A stretch of 64,000 nt of DNA from Rhizobium lusitanum (GTDB lineage Bacteria; Pseudomonadota; Alphaproteobacteria; Rhizobiales; Rhizobiaceae), in assembly GCF_014189535.1 (NCBI RefSeq), contig NZ_CP050307.1, positions 682,001 through 746,000 on the forward strand. The letters run 5' to 3'. The position numbers and the translations under genes were made by a program. Under the pieces are notes generated by a model. It saw only the letters and a list, made by a program, of their open reading frames with translations, was not told where the DNA came from and did not search any database. The stretch's first letter is position 1; the number at the start of each line of letters is the position of its first letter. Positions 28,593 to 37,527 of the stretch are shown in pieces.

Positions 28593-29942
28593 TCATACAA
28601 TGTCTGTCAGCACGCTCTCCAGCGTTTCCAGAAAGATATCGGCGTGTTTGCGCGAAAATGGCAAGGGTGGGCGGATTTTCAGGACGTTTCCGTGGATTCC
28701 GGCGGCGCTGATCAGCACGCGGCGATCGCGCAGTCCGTTGACGACCGCGAGCGCCAAAGCGCCATCCGGCGCGCGGCTCTCGCGGTCCTTGATGAATTCC
28801 AGCCCCAGGAACAGGCCGGCGCCTCTGACATCGCCAATGCAGGCGAACCTTCCTTGCAGCGTCCGCATGCCCGTGAGCATATATTCGCCGGTGGCGGCGG
28901 CGTTCTCCATCAGCTTCTCGTCGCGGATGACATCCAGCACTGCGCTTGCCGCGGCAATCGAGACATGATTGGCGCCGAAGGTGTTGAAATAGCGGACATC
29001 CTTGCCGAACCGGTCCTGGATCTCGGCCTTCATCACTGCGGCGGCGATCGGCATGCCATTGCCCATCGGCTTGCCCATAACGGCGATATCCGGCACGATC
29101 CCATGGCGCATGAAGCCCCACATGTGAGAGCCGGTGCGGCCAAAGCCCGGCTGGACCTCGTCGGCGATATAAAGCGCGCCGGCCTCATGGACCACGGCAA
29201 GCGTCTTCTGCAGGAAGCCCGCCGGATCCGGCAAGATGCCGTCCGTCGAAAAGATGCTTTCGGCGATGAAGGCGGCGGGGCGAATGCCGTGACGGCGCAT
29301 GAAGGCGATTGCCTTGCTCACATTCTCGGCAAGCGCGTCCGCCACATCCCGGCCTTGGGCGCGATAGGCGTCGGGCGCGGGAACGGTGATGACATACGGA
29401 CCGAGGGGAACGCCCGAGCCCAGCGACGGTGAAATCTCGACGGCGGCAGTGGTGACGCCGTGATAGGCGTTCTCGGTGATGATGATGCCCGTTCCGCCGG
29501 TATAGTGGCGGGCTATGCGCAGCGCCAGATCGACCGCCTCGCTGCCGGTGCAGGTATACATTACCCGCTCGATCTCGTCGGGGAAAGTGGCGAGCAACCG
29601 TTCGGAATAATCGAGGATAGTGTCGTCCAGATAGCGCGTGTGCGTGTTGAGAATGGCGGCTTGCCGGGCGATTGCTTCCACGACGCGCGGATGGCAATGA
29701 CCGACCGAGGGCACGTTATTATAGACGTCGAGATGCGCCTCGCCGTCGGCGTCATAGAGCCATACGCCCTCGGCGCGCACCACATGCAGCGGATTGTCGT
29801 AGAACAACCGGTAGGACGGCCCGAGCAGAGCCTGCCGCCGCTCCACCATCCGGCGTTCGCGTTCGGGCAGGGCGGCCAGTTTTGATGCGTCGAAACCGTT
29901 GATCATGACGGGCGCTGTTTTTGCGGTTTCGGGGGTCATCAT
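28593..29942 (-). CDS. Class-III PLP enzyme, phospho-lyase-like (AGXT2L-type)
   Basis: A 449-residue fold-type I PLP enzyme of the class-III aminotransferase family. The PLP lysine is K291 in VMGKPMGNG, and the cofactor aspartate is in IADEVQPGFGRTG. The N-terminal region (LLGPSYRLFYDNPLHVVRAEG, then YNNVPSVGHCHP and LNTHTRYLDD) resembles the ethanolamine-phosphate and phosphohydroxylysine phospho-lyase branch more than ordinary omega-aminotransferases. Its ATG overlaps the stop of an APH-type kinase, so the kinase product is the likely substrate. Expected reaction: PLP-dependent elimination of phosphate and ammonia from an O-phosphorylated amino alcohol. The branch assignment is from memory of motifs and needs a tree. 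Confidence 0.8.
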   Translation of the reverse strand: MMTPETAKTAPVMINGFDASKLAALPERERRMVERRQALLGPSYRLFYDNPLHVVRAEGVWLYDADGEAHLDVYNNVPSVGHCHPRVVEAIARQAAILNTHTRYLDDTILDYSERLLATFPDEIERVMYTCTGSEAVDLALRIARHYTGGTGIIITENAYHGVTTAAVEISPSLGSGVPLGPYVITVPAPDAYRAQGRDVADALAENVSKAIAFMRRHGIRPAAFIAESIFSTDGILPDPAGFLQKTLAVVHEAGALYIADEVQPGFGRTGSHMWGFMRHGIVPDIAVMGKPMGNGMPIAAAVMKAEIQDRFGKDVRYFNTFGANHVSIAAASAVLDVIRDEKLMENAAATGEYMLTGMRTLQGRFACIGDVRGAGLFLGLEFIKDRESRAPDGALALAVVNGLRDRRVLISAAGIHGNVLKIRPPLPFSRKHADIFLETLESVLTDIV

Positions 29943-31015
29943 GACTGTCTGTTTCCTTGCTGGCAGGCAGCGGCAAGCCGCGCGACGATTGTTTCGGTCG
30001 GAATGGCATCGAGGCGGGCGAGCTGCGCCCAGACCGTCGGGCTGTTTCGGACATAGAAATCCCGGTTTTCAGGGAAGAGCCCGGCCCGCCATTGCGGAAT
30101 GGCAACGCGCATGACCATGCGGGTGAGAATGGCCGGATAGAGTACGGCAATCTCCTGTTCGGTCAGGCTGACAAGCGTTGAATATTCCGCGAGGAAATCG
30201 CAGATCGCCTCAACCGGATCCGGAGCGTCGCCCATCTGGTAGGCAGCGCCGACAGCGACATCAAACACCCTGGGCGTATGCACCATGTCGCCGAAATCGA
30301 TGATGCCGCTGACCGTGTCCGGTGTCTTGGGATCGACGAGAATGTTCTCCATGTTGAAATCATTATGCACCACCTGCGCGGGGAGCGAGGCCATGAGGGG
30401 CATGATCTGTTTTTCGAAATTGTCCATTGCTGCTTCCAGCCGGCGGCGTTGCGCCGGATCGGTGAAGATCGGCAGCAAATCGCGCACGCCGATGGCGTGC
30501 TGCATATCCCATGTGATGCGGTGACCGGCTGCCGGATGGGTGAAGCTGGAAAGTGCTATCTGCATGCGCGCCAACAGCGCGCCGACATTGCGGCGTTGTC
30601 TTGGCGAATGCGGTGCGGCCTTCTGGGCGATGCCCGGCAGGAACGTCACCATTCGCACGCCCCGAGTGCCGCCGTCCGCGTCGGTCATGCGGAAATCCGC
30701 CTCGCCATCCAGCGTGCGGATAATGCGCTGCACGGGGATGCCGGGATCGACGGCCTCGACATGCAGCAATGCCTGGCTGTGCATGGCGGTCATGCCGGGA
30801 TCTTCGGCCGGATTGAGAACCTTGAAGAGATATTCCCGCCCGTCCGGCAGCGACAGCCGATAGTTTGAATCCTTTTCTCCCCACAGCCATTCGACACGGC
30901 CGTCCAGCCCATACTTGTCGCGGGCGATGGCTTCGGCTTGATCGGCGGGCACGGCTGCCGCGCCCGTTTTCAGTTCGGCACCGATCCCGTCATCGCGGGT
31001 GGAACTGTGCAACAT
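29939..31015 (-). CDS. APH-family small-molecule kinase (hydroxylysine-kinase-like)
   Basis: A 358-residue protein of the aminoglycoside-phosphotransferase/choline-kinase fold. The catalytic loop is H217-N-D219-F-N-M-E-N224, followed by the metal-binding IIDFGDM, and the N-terminal lobe has YLFKVLNPAE. I set the start at 31015 (MLHSSTRDD, with AGAGGAAA just upstream); the frame upstream is low-complexity and non-coding. Its 4-bp overlap with the class-III phospho-lyase-like gene, and the catabolic context, argue for phosphorylation of an amino alcohol such as a hydroxylysine-type compound. Antibiotic resistance is unlikely in this operon. Confidence 0.78.
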   Translation of the reverse strand: MLHSSTRDDGIGAELKTGAAAVPADQAEAIARDKYGLDGRVEWLWGEKDSNYRLSLPDGREYLFKVLNPAEDPGMTAMHSQALLHVEAVDPGIPVQRIIRTLDGEADFRMTDADGGTRGVRMVTFLPGIAQKAAPHSPRQRRNVGALLARMQIALSSFTHPAAGHRITWDMQHAIGVRDLLPIFTDPAQRRRLEAAMDNFEKQIMPLMASLPAQVVHNDFNMENILVDPKTPDTVSGIIDFGDMVHTPRVFDVAVGAAYQMGDAPDPVEAICDFLAEYSTLVSLTEQEIAVLYPAILTRMVMRVAIPQWRAGLFPENRDFYVRNSPTVWAQLARLDAIPTETIVARLAAACQQGNRQS

Positions 31016-31044
31016 GGGTTTCCTCTGTTTTCTTGTGTGTTCTG

Positions 31045-31079
31045 GGTCAGGCGCGGATGCCCCACATCCGCGCCCGACC
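31045..31079 (-). other. Strong intercistronic hairpin between amidase and kinase genes
   Basis: A near-perfect 15-bp stem: left arm 31045-31059 (core GGCGCGGATG), right arm 31065-31079 (core CATCCGCGCC), one A-C mismatch and a 5-base loop. It lies in the 113 bases between the amidase stop and the kinase start. No U-run follows, so it is more likely an RNA processing or stability element than a full terminator. Confidence 0.5.
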
Positions 31080-31128
31080 GGCCTTCCTCTCCACGATTGT
31101 AAAGGGAAGTTTGTCTGCTGAAATACCA

Positions 31129-32556
31129 CTATAGCGCGCGAGGCGCCGAAGGGAATTTTTCCGGAAAGGCTGCCTGATAGGCGGCGGCAAGTTTCAGCAC
31201 GATGTCGTCGCGATAGCGCGGGCCGACGAATTGCAGCCCGATCGGCAGACCGCCGGCGTCGAAGCCGCAGGGAACCGAAACGGCCGGCTGTCCCGTCATG
31301 TTGAAGGGATAGGTGAAGGGTGACCAGTCCGACCAATCCTTGCCTTCGATTCCGCCAGGAAAATCGACGCCGGCCTCGATGGCTGTCGTCGGCATGGTCG
31401 GCAGCATCAGCGCATCATATGTCTCGTGGAACTGCGCCATTCTCACCTTGAGATCGGCCCGCACCTGTTCCGCGATCACAAAGTCGATGGCGGTCAAGGC
31501 GCTGCCCTTGGCGTGGATGCCCAGAAGGCCGGGGTCCATCAGCTTCTTCTGTTCCTCGGTCGGATTGGCAAGGTCCACCGTCCGCGCTTCCGCCGCATAC
31601 CAAAGGGCCAGCAGCGCGTCCTGCGGATTGGAGAATCCGGGATCGATTTCTTCGACGATAGCGCCCATCTCGACGAGACGGGATGCCGCCCGTTCGATGG
31701 CGGCGGCCACGTCCGGCTGGACTTGGGCATAGCCGAGCTTGCGGCTGTAGCCGATTTTCAGCCCCTTGAGGTCGGCGCCTGTGATGGCCTGCCGCCAGTC
31801 GGGAACCGGCGTGGGGCAGTAGCCATACATGGCGTCCGGCGTTGGTCCGGTGGTGGCGTTGAGGAACAGCGTGGCGTCTTCCACGGTGCGTGTCAGCGGG
31901 CCGCGATGGGCGAGCTCGAACAGCGGCGAGGGCGTGTCGGACGGTATCCAGCCATAGGTTGGCTTGATGCCGAAAACGCCGCAGAAGGATGCGGGAATGC
32001 GGATCGATCCGGCGCCGTCGGAGCCCTCATGCAGTACGCCCATGTTGAGTGCGGCCGCTACCGCCGCGCCGCCCGATGACCCGCCGGAGGCGCGGTCGGT
32101 ACGCCATGGATTGAGCGTGTTGCCGAATGCCGGGCCGTGGGTGACGCCCTTCCAGCCGAACTCCGGCGAGGTGGTAGTGCCGAGGATGGTGACGCCGGCG
32201 CTACGCAGGCGCTTCATGATCAGGAATTCCTTGTCGGAAGGCTCCTTCGAGCCAAGTGCAGAGCCGCGTCGCCACGGAATGCCTTTGACGGGGGTCAGCT
32301 CCTTTATGGTCGTCGGGGCGCCATCGATGGGGCTGAGCTGTTCGCCTTTCTGCCAGCGAGCTTCTGATTCTCTTGCTGCCACTAGCGCCATCTCCGGCAC
32401 GACATAGGCAAAGGCATTGACCGTCGGATTGAAACGCTCGATGCGCTCGAGCGAAGCCTTGGCGGCTTCCACCGGGGAAGCCCGTCCGGATGCGAAAAGC
32501 GCGGAGAGTTCCACCGCACTCATCTCGCCGAGATCTGTTTTGACCGATGTATCCAT
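31129..32556 (-). CDS. Amidase signature family enzyme
   Basis: A 475-residue amidase of the signature family (GatA/AtzF/indoleacetamide-hydrolase-like). The Ser-cisSer-Lys triad is visible: the lysine in TTIKELTPVKG, and the serines in RASGGSSGGAAVAAALNMG with the downstream SDGAGSIRIPASFCG. The C-terminus has VSVPCGFDAGGLPIGLQFVG. Expected reaction: hydrolysis of a carboxamide to acid plus ammonia in the cytoplasm. The start at 32556 (MDTSVKTDLGEM) is 16 bases past the aminotransferase stop. Substrate unknown; the operon suggests an imported amide. Confidence 0.88.
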   Translation of the reverse strand: MDTSVKTDLGEMSAVELSALFASGRASPVEAAKASLERIERFNPTVNAFAYVVPEMALVAARESEARWQKGEQLSPIDGAPTTIKELTPVKGIPWRRGSALGSKEPSDKEFLIMKRLRSAGVTILGTTTSPEFGWKGVTHGPAFGNTLNPWRTDRASGGSSGGAAVAAALNMGVLHEGSDGAGSIRIPASFCGVFGIKPTYGWIPSDTPSPLFELAHRGPLTRTVEDATLFLNATTGPTPDAMYGYCPTPVPDWRQAITGADLKGLKIGYSRKLGYAQVQPDVAAAIERAASRLVEMGAIVEEIDPGFSNPQDALLALWYAAEARTVDLANPTEEQKKLMDPGLLGIHAKGSALTAIDFVIAEQVRADLKVRMAQFHETYDALMLPTMPTTAIEAGVDFPGGIEGKDWSDWSPFTYPFNMTGQPAVSVPCGFDAGGLPIGLQFVGPRYRDDIVLKLAAAYQAAFPEKFPSAPRAL

Positions 32557-32572
32557 GGTTACCAAATCCCCA

Positions 32573-33925
32573 TCAGGCTCGAGTTTTTTCGACTTTGTCG
32601 AGCGCGCGGCCGACCGCATCGAACATGTCGTCGATCTGTTCGGCGGTGATGATCAGCGGCGGGCAGAAGCAAAGCGCTTCGCCGATATTGCGCGAGATCA
32701 CACCCTCTTCCTCAAGAGCCGCCGAAACGGCCGCCGCCGCATCGCCGGGCTTGGCGTCGCCCCATGGTTTGATTTCAAGGGCGCCGATTAGCCCTACGCC
32801 GCGTGACGAGTGCGCCAATGGGTGTTTTGCAAGCTCGGCGAGGCGGCCGAGGAATTTCTCTTCGAGGCGCGCGGCATTGCCGACCAGATCGCGCTCCTGA
32901 ATGATCTTCAGGTTTTCAAGGCCGACCGCCGTTGCAACCGGATGACCCGAAGCTGTGAAGCCATGGCCGAACACGCCGATTCGGTCAGATTCGTCGGCGA
33001 TCGGCTGATAAAAGGCATCGTTCATGATGAGCGCCGAAAGCGGCATGTAAGAGGATGAGATCTGCTTCGAGACGATCAGCACGTCCGGCTTGATATTGTA
33101 AGTCTCGCAGGCAAACATCTTGCCGGTACGGCCGAAACCGCAGATCACCTCGTCGGCGACCAGCAGGATATCGTATTTCTTCAGGATCGCCTGAACGCCC
33201 TCCCAGTAACCGGCCGGGGGAACCAGAACGCCGCCGGCGCCCATGACGGGTTCGCCCCAGAAGGCGGCGATAGTTTCCGGGCCTTCCTTGAGGATCAGCT
33301 CTTCCAGATCGTTCAGGATGCGGGCGGTGAAATCTGCTTCGCTTTCGCCGTCCTTGCCGAAATGCACGTATGACGGGCAGGATGTATGGAACATCCGGTC
33401 GAGCGGCAGGTCGAAGCTTTCGTGGTTACGCGGCAGGCCGGTGATCGAGGCCGCGGCGATCGTAACGCCATGATAGCCCTTGATACGGCCGATGATCTTC
33501 TTCTTGTCTTTGTTGCCGAGCGCGTTGGAGCGATACCAGACCATCTTGCAGGCGAGGTCGTTGGCCTCGGAGCCGGAGGAGGTGAAGTGAACCTTCGACA
33601 TCGGCACCGGCGCGATGGAGATGAGCAGTTCGGCAAGATCGATCGAGGGGCCATGGGTCTTGTAGGAGAAGGTATGGTAGTAGGGCAGCTTCTCCATCTG
33701 GGCCTTGGCGACTTCCGCCAGACGTTTCTCGCCAAAGCCAAGCGCCACTGACCATAGGCCGGCCATGCCCTCGATATAGCGCTTGCCATTGTTGTCGGTG
33801 ACATAGATGCCGTCGCCGGATTCGATCACCAGACCGCCGGTTTTTTCATATTTGCGCAGGTTGACGTTGGGATGCATCTGATAGGCGATGTCCCGGCCTT
33901 CGATGGAATTGGACACGATACGCAT
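32573..33925 (-). CDS. Class-III aminotransferase (omega-aminotransferase-like)
   Basis: A 450-residue PLP-dependent aminotransferase. The Schiff-base lysine is K287 in VLIVSKQISSSY, with the cofactor aspartate in LVADEVICGFGRTGKMF and phosphate contacts in FTSSGSEAND. Its N-terminus, MHPNVNLRKYEKTGGLVIESG, is typical of omega-amino-acid/putrescine-pyruvate type aminotransferases. Expected reaction: transfer of a terminal amino group to pyruvate or 2-oxoglutarate. The start at 33925 has AAGGAG nine bases upstream. It lies between the ABC ATPase and the amidase and is distinct from the phospho-lyase-like enzyme. Confidence 0.88.
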   Translation of the reverse strand: MRIVSNSIEGRDIAYQMHPNVNLRKYEKTGGLVIESGDGIYVTDNNGKRYIEGMAGLWSVALGFGEKRLAEVAKAQMEKLPYYHTFSYKTHGPSIDLAELLISIAPVPMSKVHFTSSGSEANDLACKMVWYRSNALGNKDKKKIIGRIKGYHGVTIAAASITGLPRNHESFDLPLDRMFHTSCPSYVHFGKDGESEADFTARILNDLEELILKEGPETIAAFWGEPVMGAGGVLVPPAGYWEGVQAILKKYDILLVADEVICGFGRTGKMFACETYNIKPDVLIVSKQISSSYMPLSALIMNDAFYQPIADESDRIGVFGHGFTASGHPVATAVGLENLKIIQERDLVGNAARLEEKFLGRLAELAKHPLAHSSRGVGLIGALEIKPWGDAKPGDAAAAVSAALEEEGVISRNIGEALCFCPPLIITAEQIDDMFDAVGRALDKVEKTRA

Positions 33926-33965
33926 GTGCAGTGGCTCCTTGGGCTCTTCAGCCGTCCGTTCAAAT

Positions 33966-35645
33966 TCAAGCACGTTTTGACATCATCTGCGATTCCCGAT
34001 CCCGGCCGGGGATCGCCTCGATCAGGCTCCGGGTGTAGGCGTGTTTCGGCGTCGAGAAAATTTCCGCGCCGGTGCCAAGCTCGACCACCTCACCCTTTTG
34101 CATCACCATGACACGATCGCAGATCTGCGCGGCGACGCGCAAGTCGTGGGTGATGAAGACGAGCGACAGGTCGAGCTCCTTCTTGAGCTTGCCCAGAAGC
34201 TCCAGCACCTGAGCCTGGATGGAAACGTCGAGCGCGGACACCGCTTCGTCGGCGATGATGATTTCCGGCTCAAGCGCCAGCGCCCGTGCAATGCCGATCC
34301 GCTGGCGCTGACCGCCGGAGAATTCATGCGGAAAGCGGTTCGCGCTCTTGGGATCGAGGCCGACCATCTCCATCAGTTCGGCGGCGCGTGTCAGCGCCTT
34401 TTTCTCGTTTTCACCATAGGCGATCGGGCCGTCGGCGATGATGCGCCCGACCTTTTCGCGCGGATTGAGCGACGAGAAGGGATCCTGGAAGATCATCTGC
34501 ATGCGCCGGCGCATGGCGCGAAGCTCCGCGCCCTTCAGATGCGCCATGTCCTTGCCGCCGAGCAGAACGCGGCCGCCATCCGGGTCTTGAAGGCGCACGA
34601 GACAGCGCCCGACCGATGATTTTCCAGAACCGCTTTCCCCGACAATGCCGAGCGTCTCGCCGCGCCCCAACGTGAAGGTCACGCCCTTGACCGCATCGAC
34701 GGATTTCGGCTTCGAGAATAGCCCGCCGCCCATGCGGTAGGTCTTGGTGAGATTTTCGACCGACAGCACCGTTTCGCGTTGCGGCTGCGACACGCTGCCG
34801 CCGCTCGGCTTCGGGATCGCGGCGATCAGCTTTCTCGTATAGGGATGCCGGGGCGAATAGAGCACATCCTCCGCCGGGCCTTGCTCGACGATGCGGCCGA
34901 GTTGCATGACGGTGACATAGTCGGCGATCTCCGCCACCACGCCGAAATCATGGGTAATGAACATCACCGCCATGTTGCGCTCGGTCTGCAGGCGGCGGAT
35001 CAGTTGCAGTATCTGCGCTTGGGTGGTGACGTCGAGTGCGGTCGTGGGCTCGTCCGCGATCAGCACCTGCGGCTCGAGCGCCAGCGCCATGGCGATCATG
35101 ACACGTTGCCGCTGGCCGCCGGAAAGCTGGAATGGGTAGGAGCCCGCTGCGCGTAAGGGATCCGGCAGGCCGACCTCGGTGAGCAGATCCAGCGCCTTCG
35201 CCTTGCGCTCTTTGGGGGTTAGCAGGCCATGCGCCTCAAACACTTCCTCGATTTGCGCCGACACTTTCATCAGCGGGTTCAGCGCCGACATCGGCTCCTG
35301 GAAGATCATTGCCACGCGGCGGCCACGGATGCCGTAGAGCTGTTCGGGCGGCAGTTGTAAGAGGTCGATACCGTCAAGCAGAATGCGTCCTTGAGCGACG
35401 CGAACCGTTTCCGGCAGAAGCCCCATCAGCGCATTGGCCGACATCGATTTGCCCGAACCGCTTTCGCCGACGACGCACAGCATTTCTCCCGGATGCAGCC
35501 GGAAGCTGACGCGATCCACCGCATAAGGCCGGTCCGCGCCTTCCGGCAGCGCGATGCTCAGCCGGTCGATATGCACCACCGGCTCGCCGCGCTCGATACG
35601 GTCCGGGTGTATGTCGATCTCGAGAGATATCTCTTCGGTCATCAT
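33966..35645 (-). CDS. Fused dipeptide-type ABC transporter ATPase (two ATPase domains)
   Basis: A 559-residue protein containing DppD-like and DppF-like domains in one chain. Each half has a Walker A ([26 protein letters not shown]), an ABC signature ([18 protein letters not shown]) and a Walker B ([22 protein letters not shown]). The C-terminal end of each half carries the oligopeptide-transporter helix with [12 protein letters not shown] and [12 protein letters not shown]. It would power the permeases encoded immediately upstream. It may also serve the plus-strand permease pair at 25826-27749, which has no ATPase. GAGGAGG precedes the start. Confidence 0.93.
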   Translation of the reverse strand: MMTEEISLEIDIHPDRIERGEPVVHIDRLSIALPEGADRPYAVDRVSFRLHPGEMLCVVGESGSGKSMSANALMGLLPETVRVAQGRILLDGIDLLQLPPEQLYGIRGRRVAMIFQEPMSALNPLMKVSAQIEEVFEAHGLLTPKERKAKALDLLTEVGLPDPLRAAGSYPFQLSGGQRQRVMIAMALALEPQVLIADEPTTALDVTTQAQILQLIRRLQTERNMAVMFITHDFGVVAEIADYVTVMQLGRIVEQGPAEDVLYSPRHPYTRKLIAAIPKPSGGSVSQPQRETVLSVENLTKTYRMGGGLFSKPKSVDAVKGVTFTLGRGETLGIVGESGSGKSSVGRCLVRLQDPDGGRVLLGGKDMAHLKGAELRAMRRRMQMIFQDPFSSLNPREKVGRIIADGPIAYGENEKKALTRAAELMEMVGLDPKSANRFPHEFSGGQRQRIGIARALALEPEIIIADEAVSALDVSIQAQVLELLGKLKKELDLSLVFITHDLRVAAQICDRVMVMQKGEVVELGTGAEIFSTPKHAYTRSLIEAIPGRDRESQMMSKRA

Positions 35646-35651
35646 GCCTCC

Positions 35652-36491
35652 TCACTTTCCACGGCGCGCAAGGCGCGGATTGAGGGCATCGTTCAGTCCC
35701 TCACCAACGAGGTTGAGGGCGAGCACGGTGAGCAGGATGGCGAGACCCGGAAAGAAGCTGACCCACCAGGCCTGCCGGATCACGGTGCGACCCGCGCCGA
35801 TGATATAACCCCAGGACATGATGTTACGGTCGCCAAGTCCGAGGAAGGAGAGCGAGCTTTCGATGAGGATGGCGGCCGCCACCATCATCGAGGCAAGCAC
35901 GATGATTGGAGACAGCGTGTTGGGCAGGATCTGCCGCCAGATGATGGTTGCGTGCGTCTGGCCAGACAGCACCGCCGCCTCGACGAATTCCCGCGATCTG
36001 AGTGCCATCACCTCGCCACGCAGCAGCCGGGCGACCGGCGGCCACGACACCACGGCGATCGCCACCACGATCGATGCGATGGACGGCTGGAATATGGCGA
36101 CCAGCACGACGGCAAGCGCGAAGCTCGGCACGCTCTGGAAGAATTCGGTGAAGCGCATCAGACAATCGTCCACCCAGCCGCCGAAGTAGCCGGCAATCGC
36201 CCCGATCGGGATGCCGATCAGCAGCGAGACGACGGTCGAGACTAGTCCCACCAGCAGCGAAACGCGCGCGCCATAGGCAAGCCCGGCGGCAAGGTCTCGG
36301 CCCATCGGATCGGTTCCAAGCAGGAAGCGTTCCGTCGTGAAGGGCGGAAGGAACGGACGCTGCACCATCGCCCATGGCGACTTGGTGTAGAGAAAGGGCG
36401 CGGCAATCGACAGGATCACCACGGCGGCAAGGATTACCAGGCCGATGACGGCGCCGCGGTTTCGGGAGAAACGTTTCCAGAAATCCTTCAT
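35652..36491 (-). CDS. Dipeptide/oligopeptide ABC transporter permease (DppC-like)
   Basis: A 279-residue inner-membrane subunit of the DppC family. It has a first membrane segment near residues 15-35, LLGTDPMGRDLAAGLAYGAR, several further helices, and an ATPase-contacting loop around LRSREFVEAAVLSGQTHATIIWR. It ends in GLNDALNPRL, usual for the family. It overlaps the preceding (frameshifted) permease gene by 4 bases and ends 6 bases before the ATPase gene. It should pair with the DppB-like subunit. Confidence 0.9.
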   Translation of the reverse strand: MKDFWKRFSRNRGAVIGLVILAAVVILSIAAPFLYTKSPWAMVQRPFLPPFTTERFLLGTDPMGRDLAAGLAYGARVSLLVGLVSTVVSLLIGIPIGAIAGYFGGWVDDCLMRFTEFFQSVPSFALAVVLVAIFQPSIASIVVAIAVVSWPPVARLLRGEVMALRSREFVEAAVLSGQTHATIIWRQILPNTLSPIIVLASMMVAAAILIESSLSFLGLGDRNIMSWGYIIGAGRTVIRQAWWVSFFPGLAILLTVLALNLVGEGLNDALNPRLARRGK

Positions 36492-37460
36492 GACGCCACC
36501 CGGATGCGCGGATCGACGATGCGGTAAAGCACATCGGTGATCAGGTTGAACAACAGCACCATGGCGGCGGAGACGATGAAGACGCCGAGCAGCAGGTTAT
36601 AGTCGCGCTGCGACAGGGCATCGAACATCAGCCGGCCGATACCCGGCCAGGCAAAGACCGTTTCGATGAGTACCGCGCCGCCCACCAGTTGCCCGGCCTG
36701 GAGACCGGCCAGCGTGACGACCGGGAGGATGGCGTTGCGCAGGACATGCCGACGCTGGATGACGGCCGGGCGCAGCCCTTTGGCCTTGGCGGTCTTGACG
36801 AAATCAAGCTGGTTCACCTCGAGCATCGAGGCTCGCGTCATCCTGACATAGACGGCCATGAAGAATAGGCCGAGCGTCATTGCGGGCAAAACGAGATGCT
36901 GGAGAATGTCGAGCATGCGAGCAAAGCCGGTATAATCCGCCCCCCACGGTCTCGTAACCGAAGCCCGGCAGCCAGCCGAGTTGCACGGAAAATAGCAGCA
37001 CGGCCATCAGCGCCAGCCAGAAGAGCGGCGTTGCATAGAAGATCAGCGTCACCAGCGAGATCAGCGTATCGGACCAGCGGCCCTGGCGGGCCGAGGACAC
37101 CGCGCCGGCCAGAATGCCGAGACCGAGCGAAATGACGAAGGCCGAGACGGAGAGGAGCAGCGTTGCCGGCAGGCGATCGAGGATCAATTGCAGAACCGGC
37201 AATTGCTGGCGATAGGAATAGCCGAGATCGAGCCGCACGATCGAGGAGATGTAGATCCACAGCTGCATATACAAAGGCTTGTCGAGACCGAAGCGCTCCT
37301 GCAGTTGCTGGAGAAACACGGCATCCGTTTCACCGGCTTCGCCCGCCATCACCGCGGCCGGATCGCCGGGCGCTGCGTGAATGAGGAAGAAATTCAGTAT
37401 GGCTATGCAGATGAGGATAACGACTGCCTTGAGCAGCCTTCCTGCAATGAATCGCGTCAT
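36488..37460 (-). pseudogene. Dipeptide/oligopeptide ABC transporter permease (DppB-like), frameshifted
   Basis: The N-terminal part reads normally from MTRFIAGRLLKAVVILICIA at 37460 to FGYETVG near 36940. It then shifts frame, and the correct C-terminal part (MLDILQHLVLPAMTLGLFF to RIVDPRIRVAS) continues in another frame to 36488. The break is at a run of six C on the plus strand (36940-36945; six G in the coding strand). With five, the junction reads VGADYTGFARMLD and gives one 323-residue permease of normal length. This is a sequencing or assembly error, a real null, or a slippage switch. If real, the importer would lack one channel subunit. Confidence 0.88.
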
Positions 37461-37499
37461 GAGAGCCTCCTGCTGCGATTTCTCCGTGGGATGAGAAGA

Positions 37500-37520
37500 G
37501 CGGGGAGAGTCTCTCCCCGC
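37500..37520 (-). other. Intercistronic hairpin after binding-protein gene
   Basis: A 9-bp perfect stem, GCGGGGAGA (37500-37508) with TCTCCCCGC (37512-37520), and a 3-base loop. It is between the binding-protein stop and the first permease start on the minus strand, the same position as the hairpins at 25764 and 44092. It probably protects the upstream mRNA or partly stops transcription. Confidence 0.55.
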
Positions 37521-37527
37521 AGTTCCG

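Noticed and set aside
29939..31015. Aminoglycoside resistance gene
   Set aside because: The fold is shared by many metabolic kinases, and coupling to a catabolic PLP enzyme makes resistance unlikely.
31016..31336. 107-residue N-terminal extension of the APH-type kinase
   Set aside because: It is Arg/Ser-rich, overlaps the end of the amidase gene and a hairpin, and a good ribosome site precedes 31015.
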